A DNA stretch of 64,000 bases, taken from contig OY987269.1 of assembly GCA_963920665.1 (NCBI GenBank), forward strand, positions 19,904,501 through 19,968,500, read 5' to 3'. The stretch is from Straminergon stramineum. Lineage: Eukaryota > Streptophyta > Bryopsida > Hypnales > Calliergonaceae. Below the pieces are notes generated by a model. The model was given only the letters and a program-made list of their open reading frames with translations. It was not told where the DNA came from and did no database searches. Position 1 is the stretch's first letter; the number at the start of each line of letters is the position of its first letter. Of this stretch, positions 25,301 to 37,332 are shown one piece after another. Both the position numbers and the translations under genes were made by a program.

Positions 25301-27777
25301 CAGGGTACCCTTATGCTACCGAGAGCAGTCCACGTCTTATAAGTGTACAGTCCACTCCTACAGGCAGAAGATCCGAAGTGGAGGCTGAAGTCGAGGACAC
25401 TGTATGGTTAAATTGTGAAGTTACCGACTCCGGCATTGGCATCCCAGGTAAGGTTGCATAAAATACCGCTGGGATTCGTACTTACCATATGCGTCTCGAT
25501 CCAGTAGGATGTTAGTGAATATAAGAGTCTCCGAGTGCTGGCTTGTCAAGGTTTACTATGTGGTTAGGCAAGAAGCAAGGATTGCTTCAACCCTATCTCC
25601 TGTGATTTCACATTTAGTTTTGCAGCCTGCTACTTAGAGTTTGAATTTTGATCGGGCTGTTCTAAATGTGGTTCTTTACTATAATGTGTGTAGAATCAGC
25701 GTTGCCTACGTTGTTTGAGAAGTACACTCAGGTCAGCACAACTCATGCCCGGAAATACGGCGGTACTGGATTGGGTCTGGCTATCTGCAAGAATTTGGTA
25801 AGCAATGTGTACATGAAATTAATTTATGTCATTTGGGCTTACATAGTGCATAGTGGACCTCTGGGCCTATTATCTCTGGCAATACTGAGAATCATTACGG
25901 GACATTGATCGTACGAGTTCCATCTTTCTTGACACGTTTATTGTATGTGTCAACTGTTTCCCTCTCACATGGGATTAGAAGTGCTGATTTTTGTGTAACA
26001 TGGAATACGCAGGTGGAGTTGATGGGTGGAAGCTTGACGGTATCGAGTAAAGAGAATCACGGTTCCACGTTTTCTTTCTCTCTCCCTTTCAGAGTACATC
26101 CAGAAAGATCTATGAGTTCAGGTCAATTGAGTGACGAGGTGTACGATATGATGACCAAGGAAGCGAAAGTAGAGGGATCTGATATGTTGGCGTCTGCGAA
26201 AAAGGTTGGTTACTACCATTTTACATCAAAAGTTTCCTCGAAATCTTCAAGTCCATCTTCAAGTCTGAATGCAAGTCCGTCTCCAACTCCACCTATTCCT
26301 CCGAGCCCTAGTAACCCTATATGGAGTGATGCACGGAAGCAATCAAACCCTGATCCGAAAAGAAAAGTTGTGCCCAAGACTCGAGAGGGTCATAGATCTT
26401 CGAACCGCCGAAGGCCGGTTTCACTTGGAAAACCAGTTTCTCTAGCATTCTATCATGACAGTACACCCGAGTTCATGGACTGTGACTCGAAGGCACCTGA
26501 CCACATGGAGCACATTCCTGGTTTGTCTATGCCACTTTGTCCGATTCCTTCTCTTCCACTTGAACGCAGATTGGATGGATCTTCTTCTGGTTCCCTTCTT
26601 TCTCAGTCTAGGGTCCGCTCGCCAGGAGGTCTGGTAGGGCAAGGGAAGAAGACTGGCAAAACTCAAGACAAAGGCATGTTGCCACTTTCAGCTCACGACA
26701 TCCAGCTCCAAAGACGGTCACGGATTCTGCTAGCAGAGGACAACAAAGTTAACGTAATGGTGGCGCAGTCGATGATGCAGAGGCTTGGACACAAATTAGA
26801 GGTTGTCAACAATGGGGCTGAGGCAATTGCAGCTGTTCAGCGAAATTCCTATGATGTCATTTTGATGGTAAGTGTGGAGGTAGAAAATATTTCTGGTTTG
26901 CGGCTCATCATGACAATTTTTTGCGAGAATCAATCTGGGGAATTTCAATTTGTGGCACTTAATGCTCGCTTACTTCCAATGTCAAACATAGCTTTCGTGA
27001 CCGAAATTCACCTGCCGTTCACGACTCTACCTGCTGGCCCAGCCAGTGCTGAGTACCCTGATGTTCTCTTTCCACATTTGAAACTTATGACAAGGACCAA
27101 GACTCTTGTTGTCATTTCCTCTGGAAGTTTAGCGTTGCTAAATTGGAGTCCTCTTGCCATTCTTGGATTTGCAGGACGTATGTATGCCCGTCATGGATGG
27201 GCTTGAAGCTACACGCAGGATACGTCGTTACGAGGCAACGGGATCATGGGAGGACTTGAGGGAAGGAGAGGCAAACAGGAATGCAGAAGCTAGCTCTTCC
27301 AATATGGACCTCGGAAACACAACTTCTCAAACTCTTAATCGACATAGAACCCCCATTATTGCTGTAAGTTAATTGTGATGCAGTCTTATTCCCGTATTCA
27401 TTCTGTTTGTAATACAGTTGTGTTCCGACTTGAGCCAACTGCTTCTACACAAGAACTGTGTTCAATTGTATTGATCGTTATTTAGGCCGTAGTTTGGGGG
27501 CTATGAGTTTTAGATGTCTCTATTTGTTAAGTGTGTGGCGACGAAGTTGAGGTTCCTTATTGGATGTTCAATTGACGCTCAGATTGCTGTTCTGCAGATG
27601 ACGGCAAATGCGTTATCTGATAACATGACGGAGTGTTACATGCATGGAATGGATTGCTTTGTTGCAAAGCCTGTGACTTTAAAGAGACTGGAGCAAGTGC
27701 TGAAGCAGTTTATTCCCTGCATGGACTACACCCAAAGCTCAACTGGGGTTCGAGCTCCTAAAGACTCAGGTCCGTAG
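22313..27777 (+). CDS. PAS-domain hybrid histidine kinase (PHK-like), 10 exons
   Basis: Predicted soluble hybrid sensor kinase of about 1061 residues. Exons: 22313-23035, 23565-23621, 23766-24087, 24369-24575, 24725-24908, 25083-25447, 25694-25797, 26013-26867, 27175-27363, 27598-27777; all introns are GT-AG and the phases join. Order: N-terminal region (1-225), PAS domain (about 230-350), a coiled linker, HisKA with the phosphoacceptor His382 in [11 protein letters not shown], and HATPase with N-box NAIKFTHEG (N499), DSGIGIP (about 613-619), LFEKYTQ and [11 protein letters not shown] Ser/Pro-rich linker (about 690-870) leads to a receiver domain with LLAEDNKVN, Asp940 in DVCMPVMDG and Lys1026 in VAKPV. 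All catalytic residues are present. No membrane segment is seen, so it is probably cytosolic. From memory it resembles the PAS-histidine kinases of mosses, liverworts and lycophytes (Physcomitrella PHK), a class absent from flowering plants. The ligand is unknown. Confidence 0.9.
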
Positions 27778-29340
27778 TGGATGTAATACATCTTGCGCCG
27801 AGATCCTCCCAAGTTCCCATCTTCCACGACTGTTCACTGCACAATAGTGCACATATCCGATGTCAAGCTTCAACCACCCCTGAAATGCTCACGACCACAG
27901 CGTGTTGCTTTTGAGCTTGATAATCGCTGCGAGGTATTCTTCCAATCACCCGTTCACATGACCCTTTGCATTGGTTCTGGATTGGAAGCGCTAAAATAAA
28001 CCCCAGAGCCCAAGGGATATACTCCAACTGATCCATTTGACGACCTGAAATGGACAGATATATCAACCTCAAAAAGCAGCTTGCAAAATTCTCTGAATGT
28101 ATGATGATCGTCAACAAGAAATTGGCCCCCCATTCATTGCTGTAAGCTCTAAACGGCAAGCCCAAGCAGAACGAAGTATCGAGTTATTTGTCGCCGTCCA
28201 GAACTAAATTATAGTATCGTGGTTTCTCACCGGCTCTCGCTGTAAGTTGCTTTAGAGACGACGTTCATCACTTAGTTCAGGAAACTGTTTTGCCGAGGTT
28301 TTCAGACTGGAGTGTACAATTCAAGTGTATCATAATATCGGATCCATCTGTGGAGGTTTTAATTTAGAAAGCCACGGTTTGAGTCAGCAAATTTAGTCCC
28401 ATGTGATTCAAGGCGGTGTGGAAATGGAGCTCTAGATGGAGCCCATGGAAGGTAGAGAGGGATTCTATTGCCTTGAAAATTATTGATCAACTGAAAATTA
28501 GAGTCTACGGCCCAGAACTTGTTGGGTTTCTCCACTTGTAAATTGTGTATCATAAAGTTAGCTAGCATGTGGAGTGAAGGGGTTTGTCGTAGAGCCTTGA
28601 TGTTGATCAAGTGCGAACAGCATTGTGTCCTATGGCTGAAGATAGCGAGCTTGAATTTTAGAGTTAGTGATATTTGGGTTAGTCCTGTAAGGACGGAACC
28701 CAGGTCCGTGAAGTCATACCTCCACTTAAAAATCCTCCATTTTGCAGCTATTTGATGAGCGAAACTTTTTGGATTTATTTTTCAAAGAGGAAATCACACG
28801 ATTTAACCCTGAATCGCCTGAGCCTATGACCTGTGTGGTCTAAGGTCTCCTAATCCATTTACTTGCCTCTGAATTTGTAGGAATATCAAGGAACCATTGT
28901 ATAGATCTTGGCAGCTGAAGGGGATGATACTTTCAACAGGAACATAAACATGGACAAGCACTTGCAGAAGCAATGGACGTGAAGAAGTGAAGCTTGCATG
29001 CCGGCAACTAAAACCAACACTAAGGTGGGCACCAGCTCTTTTTTTTTGGCACCATGGGGCCAGATTGCACCATTTCAAAATAAATATTTACTTCTCACCA
29101 GAAAAAAATAATCTTTTTTTGCCAGAGATTTTCCATTTCTATTTAAAATGTGGATGAATTTGCCAAATTTGAATGAAAAAGTGCATGAATATGATTGAAA
29201 AGTATTTTTCGGTCCATAAGATGCATGAATGTAGAAATACCGTACTTCACCAAAATTTAAGTGATTGCCATCTTGGCACTTTCTTGAAAAGTAAAAAAAA
29301 AGGGTTGGTGGGCACCCCCAAATTGCTACTTTTTTGCTAT
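27778..29340. other. 3' region of the kinase gene and intergenic DNA
   Basis: The first few hundred bases probably include the 3' untranslated region; a polyadenylation site could not be fixed. No further gene is seen. Confidence 0.4.
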
Positions 29341-29351
29341 TGTGCTTAGGC

Positions 29352-29368
29352 ATTACTATTACTATTAC

Positions 29369-29417
<49 letters not shown>
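29352..29417. repeat. (TTA)n trinucleotide microsatellite
   Basis: An ATTACT run changes into about 15 uninterrupted TTA units. Open frames full of isoleucine on both strands across this position are artefacts of the repeat. Confidence 0.95.
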
Positions 29418-29418
<1 letters not shown>

Positions 29419-30884
29419 TGGTCAAATTTTCATTGATTTTCTTGTTGGCAAGTGAAAGGAGGTTCCACCACACATTTGGATACAATATGCAAAAGTTACG
29501 AAGGGTCAAAGTGTTTTTTGGTAGAGGTTCTAAAATCATTTCTTTCACCATAGGTACATATTCATTTTGGAGATGTACACAAAGTAATGATGGTGGTTTG
29601 GGGACAATGTGGGGGGCCAAACTTAGATACCAATGTCATACATTTGAGGTTTTCAAATTTATGACTTTGGTAAATATAATTGCTTTTATTCTAATGTTAC
29701 TTTTGGATACATTTGTATTACAAGACAAGAAACTTATGAAAACAAAATCTTTCGAGGCCGTAACCTTATTGTCTCATAAACACTTACACCAAATTCAAAC
29801 TCCTCATCTAAGCTATAGAAATCCACATTTGTATGAATTTTGGGTTTAGAAATATTGCAAGCAATTGTACATTTAGATCCCCTCAAGTTTGGGTTCTGCA
29901 CAAATACATTGGTTTTCCAAATGAAGGAAATGGAAATCAGTCCAGGTGGCTGACATCAGAAGCTCTTGCTGTTACTCCTTCAGGGGATAACCTTGAAATG
30001 CCATGGAGGCCCCCCCCAAATGGCCTTTGGATGACATGCAGCAACTTTAGAAGTTGGAAAGAAACACTTTTTCATCCAAATTTGTTTTGGGACTTGGTTG
30101 AGCTCTTTCGCAAGGTGGTGGTGGAAATCCTACCTTTGTGGTACTGTTGACTATTATTCTACATAGGAAGATGCTTATCCTCATGTCACAATATAGTGTA
30201 TTTTGGCAACTTCAAAGTCCCAATTCTTGATGTTAATTTCAGCCATAGAAATGATCTTTTTTGAATTTGAGCCCAATGAATGAAATAATCCTGAAATTGA
30301 ATATTTTATCACATTTTGAATGTTGGACCTATAACCATAATTTTCTGATTATCTAATTACAAGGAGACATAGAGAATGATTTGACTTCATGATATTTTGC
30401 ATACTATCATACACCCATAGTGAATTAATTTTTGTATTTGATATGAATTTTTTTCACTTTTTCTTTAAAAACACACACATAATAATTTCAAATTTCCACA
30501 GAAAAATCTGTAAACAGTACTTATGATAGTGTATAAATTACATGTAATTTCATCTCTGAAAATTTTTAAAAAAAATATTTCAAAGTTTCAATAGTCCCAG
30601 CATAGAATTTTGTTCAACTACTATCAGTACTGATCTCTTCAACTTTACTCTCTCAAATGAGCTTTACTCCCAGATGAGCTTTAAGGACACTTCTCATCAA
30701 GCTTGGCCTTACAAAAGGAGTACCGGAATCTGAACTCTCCAACAGAAATTCAACATGTTATGTATTAATTGGGAAAGGAAGGATAATGGGTTTAATCAAT
30801 TGTCTTAATTGCTTCTTTGCTCTTTTCTGAGTCCATATGTCCCAAACTATTGCACATACAACATTTTGTATTTCTCTTATTGAG
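29418..30884. other. Intergenic, nothing recognised
   Basis: AT-rich sequence. A 105-codon frame at 29833-30150 has no recognisable domain and no splice or family support. Confidence 0.4.
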
Positions 30885-31287
30885 TAAGGGAGCTGACCCC
30901 TTACTAATCACAGACCCAATGTGGCAATGTAGGGTGGAGTAATTTCAATCAGTAGGTGATTAGCAACAATTAATGCTGGCACAGTTCCTGGGCAATTCGT
31001 GGTGCATTACAATTGGCTACAAGACTCTCAAATTTGGACCCAGCCCTTCTTGGATTTTGCAACCAGCCCTTGGTCGAAAAGAGGAAGGTCTGTGTGGCCA
31101 ATATGGGTAGAACAGAATCTTCAGCTTAAAAATTCGTAGTAATTATTTTGTGAGGAAAAAAAATCTGAAAAATTATGGAAATCTTATGAACTCTATTTCT
31201 GCTCATGGGAAAAATTTCCCCGTTGTTGAAACCTCCCTTGCAGTATGTGTATCTGCTTAAGTGGTCAGAAAGGGGTCGGCTCCCTTA
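30885..31287. mobile_element. Miniature inverted-repeat element (403 bp)
   Basis: The left end TAAGGGAGCTGACCCCTT pairs with the right end AAGGGGTCGGCTCCCTTA, with one mismatch over 18 bp. No target-site duplication is obvious and no protein is encoded. The superfamily is unknown. Confidence 0.7.
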
Positions 31288-32008
31288 TCTTCATAGAAGG
31301 GAGTGATATGTACTATAGTGAGCAACAATTTTTTTTTCTTGCCAATCATTTCTTGAGGTTATCCTTATGATTGGAGGTTTTACATATACTTTAGTTAGTC
31401 CTAAAGTCATATAAACCCTTATTTATGTACGTAATACCTACTTCAATACTTATTCGAATCCAAGTTGAATTGTTTGGAATGACAAGAAGACATGCAAGGA
31501 AATTACTCATCATTGGCTTGCAAGGAAAGTTGTCATCATTTGTTTTAAAGAAAATTTCAAAGGCAAAAAAAATAGAGATTTTTCAACATAGACATGATGA
31601 TACATGATGAACTTACGAAGATGGATGATTCCATCCATTTTCCCTTTACCAACATGCATCTCACCATGCATTCCCAAGTGCAAGTTGCTAAAAGTAACTC
31701 TATCTTCTTAATTCTTGAAAGTTGGCAAAGTCAAATTTGAAGTGCAACACAAAATTTGGGGGTATTTGACATACAAGGTGCATAAATTGACATACACAAC
31801 AACCGTTACAAAAGTTTGTATTTATGGTGAGCCAAATCCAATGATACATTGAACTTCCAATTAAGATAATTATTGCACCTCCTACATGTTGGAAAAGTTG
31901 CAAAATGGCCATGTATTCTACATGTACAATGCCTTATTTGAACATGATTAGGTTTAGATATTAAAATGACTTCTACACTGAATAGGGTATTAAGGGGACC
32001 CATACTAA
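31288..32008. other. Intergenic, nothing recognised
   Basis: AT-rich sequence without a supportable gene or repeat pair. Confidence 0.45.
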
Positions 32009-32606
32009 TTAACCCCTAAAGGACCAAGTGTCCGTTTAGGATACGCTAGAAATCTCGGGTAGGCTCCTATGAAGTCATTTATAGTCGGATGTTCATGAAA
32101 TTTGGACATGTAGTGTATCTCTGTATCCCCTTCCTGAAAATCTAATTTTTTTTCCGATCGGGTGCCCAGATCAAAAGTTACGCTGCCCTGAACTTTGCGG
32201 GCAGCTCGGGCAGCTCGGGCAGCTTCGGGCAGCATGTGCAAAACTCTTCCTATGATTTTGAAATTTGGCGGGTGTGTAGCTTACATGATCCAAGTTGAAA
32301 ATGTCAAAAAAAAATAACCCTATACAGTGTAAGAATCTCATTCTAGAAGGAGTTAAAGTTTGCAAGCCATGTCGGGCAAGGTTGGAAAAAAACTTTTTCA
32401 CCTAACTTCAAACGTTATAATCTTTCAATCCGTGCGGTCAAAGTTTCTAAAATTTTTTCCACATATTCCCAAAGAAGTCTAGTTCAAATTTGTACGGTTG
32501 AATTTTGAAAAAAACACTTTTTTTTTCATTTTTTTCTTACTGCCCTAAAAGGTGTCAGGTTTTGACAATTCCTGCCCGAAATGTGCCTCGGACCTTTAAG
32601 GGTTAA
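32009..32606. mobile_element. TTAA-flanked element, family C, copy 2
   Basis: The left end is TTAACCCCTAAAGGACC and the right end is GGACCTTTAAGGGTTAA, an inverted repeat of about 17 bp with TTAA at both edges, length 598 bp. The interior has a short tandem run of GGGCAGCTC units near 32199-32235. Similarity to 55451-56359 includes the 'ataatctttcaatccgtgc' block. It is non-autonomous. Confidence 0.8.
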
Positions 32607-34230
32607 TCGACATTCCACACTATATAAATATCTACCTTTATTGTACATCAGTAGTTATTGAAGTGTCTACGAGATGTACATCATGTTTCAAACATCTACA
32701 GTTTTCTACAATTAGTCTCCTTTTGGTTTTTGGTCCCCTTAGTACCCCTATTCAGTATAGATGTAAGAGGTTAGTTAATGTTAAATATTCAATTCAGCAG
32801 TGTATGTCTTGCCATATTTTAGTACAAACTTCATATTCTAAGAATAAAATGCATGACCGTATGCACGGTTCCCATGAGACCTTTAAGGTTTAAAAAAAGA
32901 TTTACAAAATTCAGAAGATGCTCAAACTCCGGACTCGTGGCGACACTGCGAAACGTGAGTGCCCAACCGCTTTCGGAAGAGGATCCCTCTTTGCTTGAGT
33001 AGGCGCGTCCCCCGCGGACCCAGCGCCACGAAATGAAACGAAACGAAACGAAACGCGACGTGAGAATTTCATCATGACTGGGCCAAACCTGCGCGCCGGC
33101 AGACCTGCAGAACCATGTGCTGCTGCCCCGCCTAATAAACTTCCATTGAGCCTCCGGTTGTTGTTCACCGCAAAAGGAAATTCAAGGCAACTCTGATAGT
33201 CAACCTTGGCTGGCTTTCTTCCTTTCTGGATTGCAATTTTCAAGTAGAGCTATCCCTCTTTGCTTTCGTTTTCCTGCCTCACAAAGGTGCCCAGCCGTTT
33301 CGTCAAGTCGTAGTCTCCGCCGGTGCCTTGGTACTGTCCGAAGTTTCGTTTTTCTTTCCAGTCACCTACCAAACAAGCGTCCCCACACGCGCACTACGTA
33401 TGAACTCCAGTCGAACCCTGGTTCTTGACATGCATGCACCTCCACGCATGAGTCGATCTCTTCGATCTCATCGTCCTGTTTTGGGGGGTGCGTCAAGAAT
33501 CGAGCTTCGTCTAGGCTCCCGGAATTTGAAGAATTGGCAAAACTAGGCTACCCTTGCGTGTGGGTTTGGTGCTGGCGCCATTCGTTCGAGGTGGGTTTCT
33601 GAGGGAGGGAGAGTTAAAAGGTTTATGAGCGTTTTGATGATGGGTAGGTAGTGCAGTGGTTTGTTGTCTGAGGGTGATAAGTTTCTAATTTGTGATGCTT
33701 CGTATTCGTTCCCAGCAGTGATGGTGTTAAGGTTGGTTTGATGTATATTTTCATCCGTGGAGGGGTTTTGTAGTAGATTTGATTCTCTTGAGAGCGTCGT
33801 TGCACGGTCTAACGAAAAAAAACCATTTGTTGAATAGAATCTTTGGAAGGTTATTGTTTTGTCAGGGTTGTGTATGAATTTTTATGACTATCACAAGAGA
33901 CCTTCCTCGGTGTTGGTGTCTGCTTGTCGAGGTTGAATCCTGTCTGGTACCTGTATTGGTATCGTTTCTCCTTGGAGGGAGGCTCTGGTGAAACCTCGCT
34001 CAGTTTCGTTTTTCCTACTTGTCCAGGTCCCGTGAAGATTGAGCGATAATCTTCCATGCTTTCTGTGTTTGAAAATCGGACGATCGATGAAGCCGGCAAC
34101 ATGACGTGACCTCCATAGCTCTACTGAAATTCGACTCAATCCGTGTTACCCAGATATACTTCTCTTCGAATTTGGACTGGCAAGGGCTACTATTGCTTAT
34201 CCCGACACCAAATTTTTGAAGCTTTGAGCT
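32607..34230 (+). promoter_or_regulatory. Intergenic and probable 5' region of the GT47 gene
   Basis: From about 32900 the sequence becomes GC-richer. A GAAAC pentanucleotide is repeated about four times at 33035-33055. The 33200-34230 portion is probably promoter and 5' leader of the glycosyltransferase gene. Short frames at 33231-33546 overlap in different phases and lack recognisable domains, so no upstream coding exon is claimed. Confidence 0.35.
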
Positions 34231-36364
34231 ATGATGTCGTTTCCCACGCAGAGACTGGTACTGCTCACGCTACTGTACTGTTGTGCGGCGGCGTTCATTT
34301 CCGGAGTATGTTCCACGCGGGTCTCTGAATCCCTTCTGGTATCCCCAAGCTTGTCGACCCAGGAAACCTGGACAGCAACTGCCAGATCGCTCACCTCCAC
34401 TGAAGAAATTGAAACCACGCAGGTAACGGAAGCCACAAACGAGACACCAATTGACGAACCACAAGTAGACCCAGAGCTCGTCAAGCTCCAGTGCTCCCTT
34501 CCGCAGTTGTACCACACGCCTGGAGTTTTCGCTCTGAATTACAAGGAGATGATCGAGAATCTGAAGGTGTTCATTTACCCGAATTCCCAGAACGTGTCTT
34601 ACGAGTACGACGTCACAAGCGAGAAGAAGAGTTTGGAGGGGAAAGGGTTCGAGCTGCAGTTCCTGAACTTACTGAAGACGAGTGTTTTTGTGACCAAGGC
34701 TCCCGAAGAAGCGCATCTGTTTTTTCTGCCGCTGTCGTTCACTGCCCTTGTCGCCAAGCTTGGTCCTGGTGGAGTAGGTCACCATCTCCGACACTACCTC
34801 CAAGGCATCCGGGAGAATTTCACTTTCTGGGATCGCTCGCTGGGATCCGACCACTTTTATTTTGCCACAGAAGGATATGAGTTTTTTAATCACAGAAACA
34901 ACCTGGAGTTCACGAAAAACGCCATCCAAGTTGCGAGATCGCCGCTACCCCCGCTGCAGTTCTTCTATCCACACAAAGACATTGCGTTGCCCACGTACCA
35001 AGCCGAAAGAGTCGAATCACGGAATCCAACTGCCGTTGAAAAGGTGAGCGCTTGGAGAATCTGCAATTGATTGCGCTTTTGGTCACAAGAGAATTCTGGG
35101 TTTCAGGCATCTGAGTTCAAGAATGTCGTTGAAGTTTAAATTCTACTCTAACGGAGCTAATTGAACTCGAATTATGAAACTTAATTTATAATAGTTGTGT
35201 TCGATTTTTACAACGAAAGTGGTACCGCAATTCAAACTAACTGTGTACCGTAAATTGACGTTCACGAATAGAGAGCAATATTACCAATCCTCTGTATCTG
35301 TACATGGAAATTAGGTCTCAATCCCACATACAGATACAGAACGCGTCCCTTGTGATACAGATTGCGATTTCTAAGAAATCAGAATCTTTTCAGAAATCTA
35401 CTCTACTCCAGTGGAATTCATTGAACTCAGAATTCTGTAGTTCACTATTAATTATGTTCGATTTTTCCAACTAAATTGGGACCGCATTCCAAACTAACGG
35501 TGCACCATGCATTTGACGTTTACAAATTGAGAGCAATACCACCGATCCTCCGTCTCTGTTCGTGGAAATTAGGTCAAAACTGAAGCCCAAGTCCATACTG
35601 TTTCCCACATGCAGACAGAGAACGCGTCCCTTGTGATACAGATGGCATTTCTTTCGAATCATGTCAGAAATCTTTTCACGAAAAAGTTTAATAAACCAAT
35701 TGCCTGTGTGTCCCACTCATGAAGCCTCTGTTTCCTCTGTTTCTGTACGTGGAAATTAGGTCTCAATCCAAATTCATAACCTATTTCCCACATACAGACG
35801 CAGAACTCGCCCTCGTGACAAAGATTGCGTTTCTTTAGAATCTTGTCAGAAATCTAAAAGCAAAAAGTACTCTTGACTAATCAATTGCCTGTGTTTCCCT
35901 GTCATGAACACCAGCGATCCTACCTCGCCTACATCGGGTTTCAATCCTTGACACCACCTTCGGACTGGTCCTCCGACTTCAACTTCGTCTTCGACTCATC
36001 ACAACTTCACGATGCGAAGTTCTGCGTGACGGACTCCCTGCGGAACGTGGTGGACGCCTTGCGAGCGGGGTGCGTCCCCGTGCTGGTCTCCGACACGCTT
36101 TTCTACGACCTTCCGTTCCAGGACATTCTCAAGTGGCATGAGTTTGCGGTGCTGATGGGGGCGTCGGAGATGCGGAGGGTGACGGAAGTGATGAAGAGCA
36201 TGCCGGTGGGAGAGTACAAGCGGATGCAGTACTTGGGGATGCAGGCGAGTTTGCATATGCACTGGAACGACCCGCCAAAGCCATATGACGCTTTTCATAT
36301 GACGATGTTCGAGCTGTGGGTGCGAAGGCACAGTGTGAAGTATGCGCGCCGCGGGGATTACTAG
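34231..36364 (+). CDS. Exostosin-family (GT47) glycosyltransferase, 2 exons
   Basis: Predicted protein of 420 residues from exons 34231-35043 and 35915-36364, joined in phase 0 across a GT-AG intron of 871 bp. Residues 1-26 form a hydrophobic segment that would act as signal anchor of a type II Golgi protein. A Ser/Thr-rich stem follows to about residue 75. The exostosin fold then shows LKVFIYP, EAHLFFLPLSF, a GSDHF block, FYPHKDIALPTY at the end of exon 1, and DALRAGCVPVLVSDTLFYDLPFQDILKWHEF in part in exon 2 (key residues GCVPV and the DLPFQDILKW block). GT47 enzymes build plant wall polysaccharides such as xyloglucan, xylan or pectin side chains; the sugar cannot be told here. Oddities: the usual motif with SPR between the FC and GCVP blocks is replaced by a divergent CVTDSLRNVVDALRAG, and about 40-50 residues between the KD...LP block and the FC block seem missing. 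Confidence 0.82.
35130..35914 (+). repeat. Tandem repeat filling the GT47 intron
   Basis: Most of the intron consists of three diverged copies of one unit. Anchors such as 'gtggaaattaggtc' recur at about 35303, 35561 and 35748, and 'aacgcgtcccttgtgatac' recurs in copies 1 and 2 with a degenerate form in copy 3. Spacings are about 258 and 187 bp. Copies 2 and 3 both end in 'caattgcctgtgt' plus a pyrimidine run and 'tcatgaa'; in copy 3 this forms the acceptor used for exon 2. Confidence 0.85.
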
Positions 36365-36401
36365 CTTCTCTCTTGATTACTTGGTCGCATCGAGGGATCC
36401 T

Positions 36402-36457
36402 AAACCTTAACTAAACCCTAACCTAAACTCTAAACCCTAAAAAACCTGAACCCTAGA
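36402..36457. repeat. Telomere-like CCCTAAA-rich stretch
   Basis: Within 55 bases just 3' of the GT47 stop codon there are several AAACCCTAA and CTAAACTCTAAACCC variants of the plant telomere unit CCCTAAA. It is short and degenerate: either a small interstitial telomere-like repeat or a chance cluster. Confidence 0.6.
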
Positions 36458-37332
36458 ATAGTCTAAATACACTCAAATCTCTATTTTATGACACTATGTA
36501 CCATACCGCGGCTGGATGTTGAGAATAACTGAAATCATATTTTGGCCTTCTTCGTGGTTCTGAAAGGGAGGAGAAAACTAGGTTTCGAAAAAAAACAATC
36601 CTGACGTCTGCAAACAATATTTGTTGCATAGTTGCTACAGTATCCTTGATTGTAGCACATTTTTTCACCATGGATATTTGCAGTGGTGGAAGTGGGTGTT
36701 CCCATGATCGACTATAAGGTCGTGTAAATAGAAGTTGTACATTAAAAATACTACTCAGTTTTAGAAACAAGTTCCGTAATTAGTTGTAGTTATCTTGATT
36801 ATCTCTATGTAATATTAGGTTTCAGTTTCATTGGATAGTCAATAGGGGGATATAATTTATAAACAGTTTGTGAACCTTTGGATCAATTGATCTTGACTTC
36901 ATATCTGACTACCTTCTTGAAGTTCATGAAGGTTATTTAGTCCATTGGTAGGGTTTGGAAGTTTGGAACTATTCGAAGTTTGTGACTGATATAGTAGAAC
37001 TGCCACAAGAGACTCTTCATTCACTCTAGTCATAACATAACAAAGTTTTTTTTCTCCTACTCATTGAACTAACCGGAGACAAGTCCATAGAACACTTCGT
37101 GATCCATGGTCATGGAAATGGTTGTTGTATTTTAAATGAAGAGTAGGACTCTGGAAAAACTGTTTAATGATAACTGTCACCAAGTATTGTTGTGTTGAGT
37201 ACTTTTCAACTGGTCTAATCCTTCGAGCTATGATGGAAACTGTGTTGTGTTCATAACTTGACTTGTGGATGTTGTTCATCAATCACATGTATGCAGTTTC
37301 TCATAGTTTTGGGATAGTTTGCAAGAGAACTA
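36458..37332. other. Intergenic, nothing recognised
   Basis: AT-rich sequence following the GT47 gene. No gene or repeat pair is seen. Confidence 0.45.

Noticed and set aside
29075..29620. 181-codon minus frame and its + strand counterpart
   Set aside because: Both are driven by the (TTA)n repeat, giving isoleucine runs; no domain on either side.
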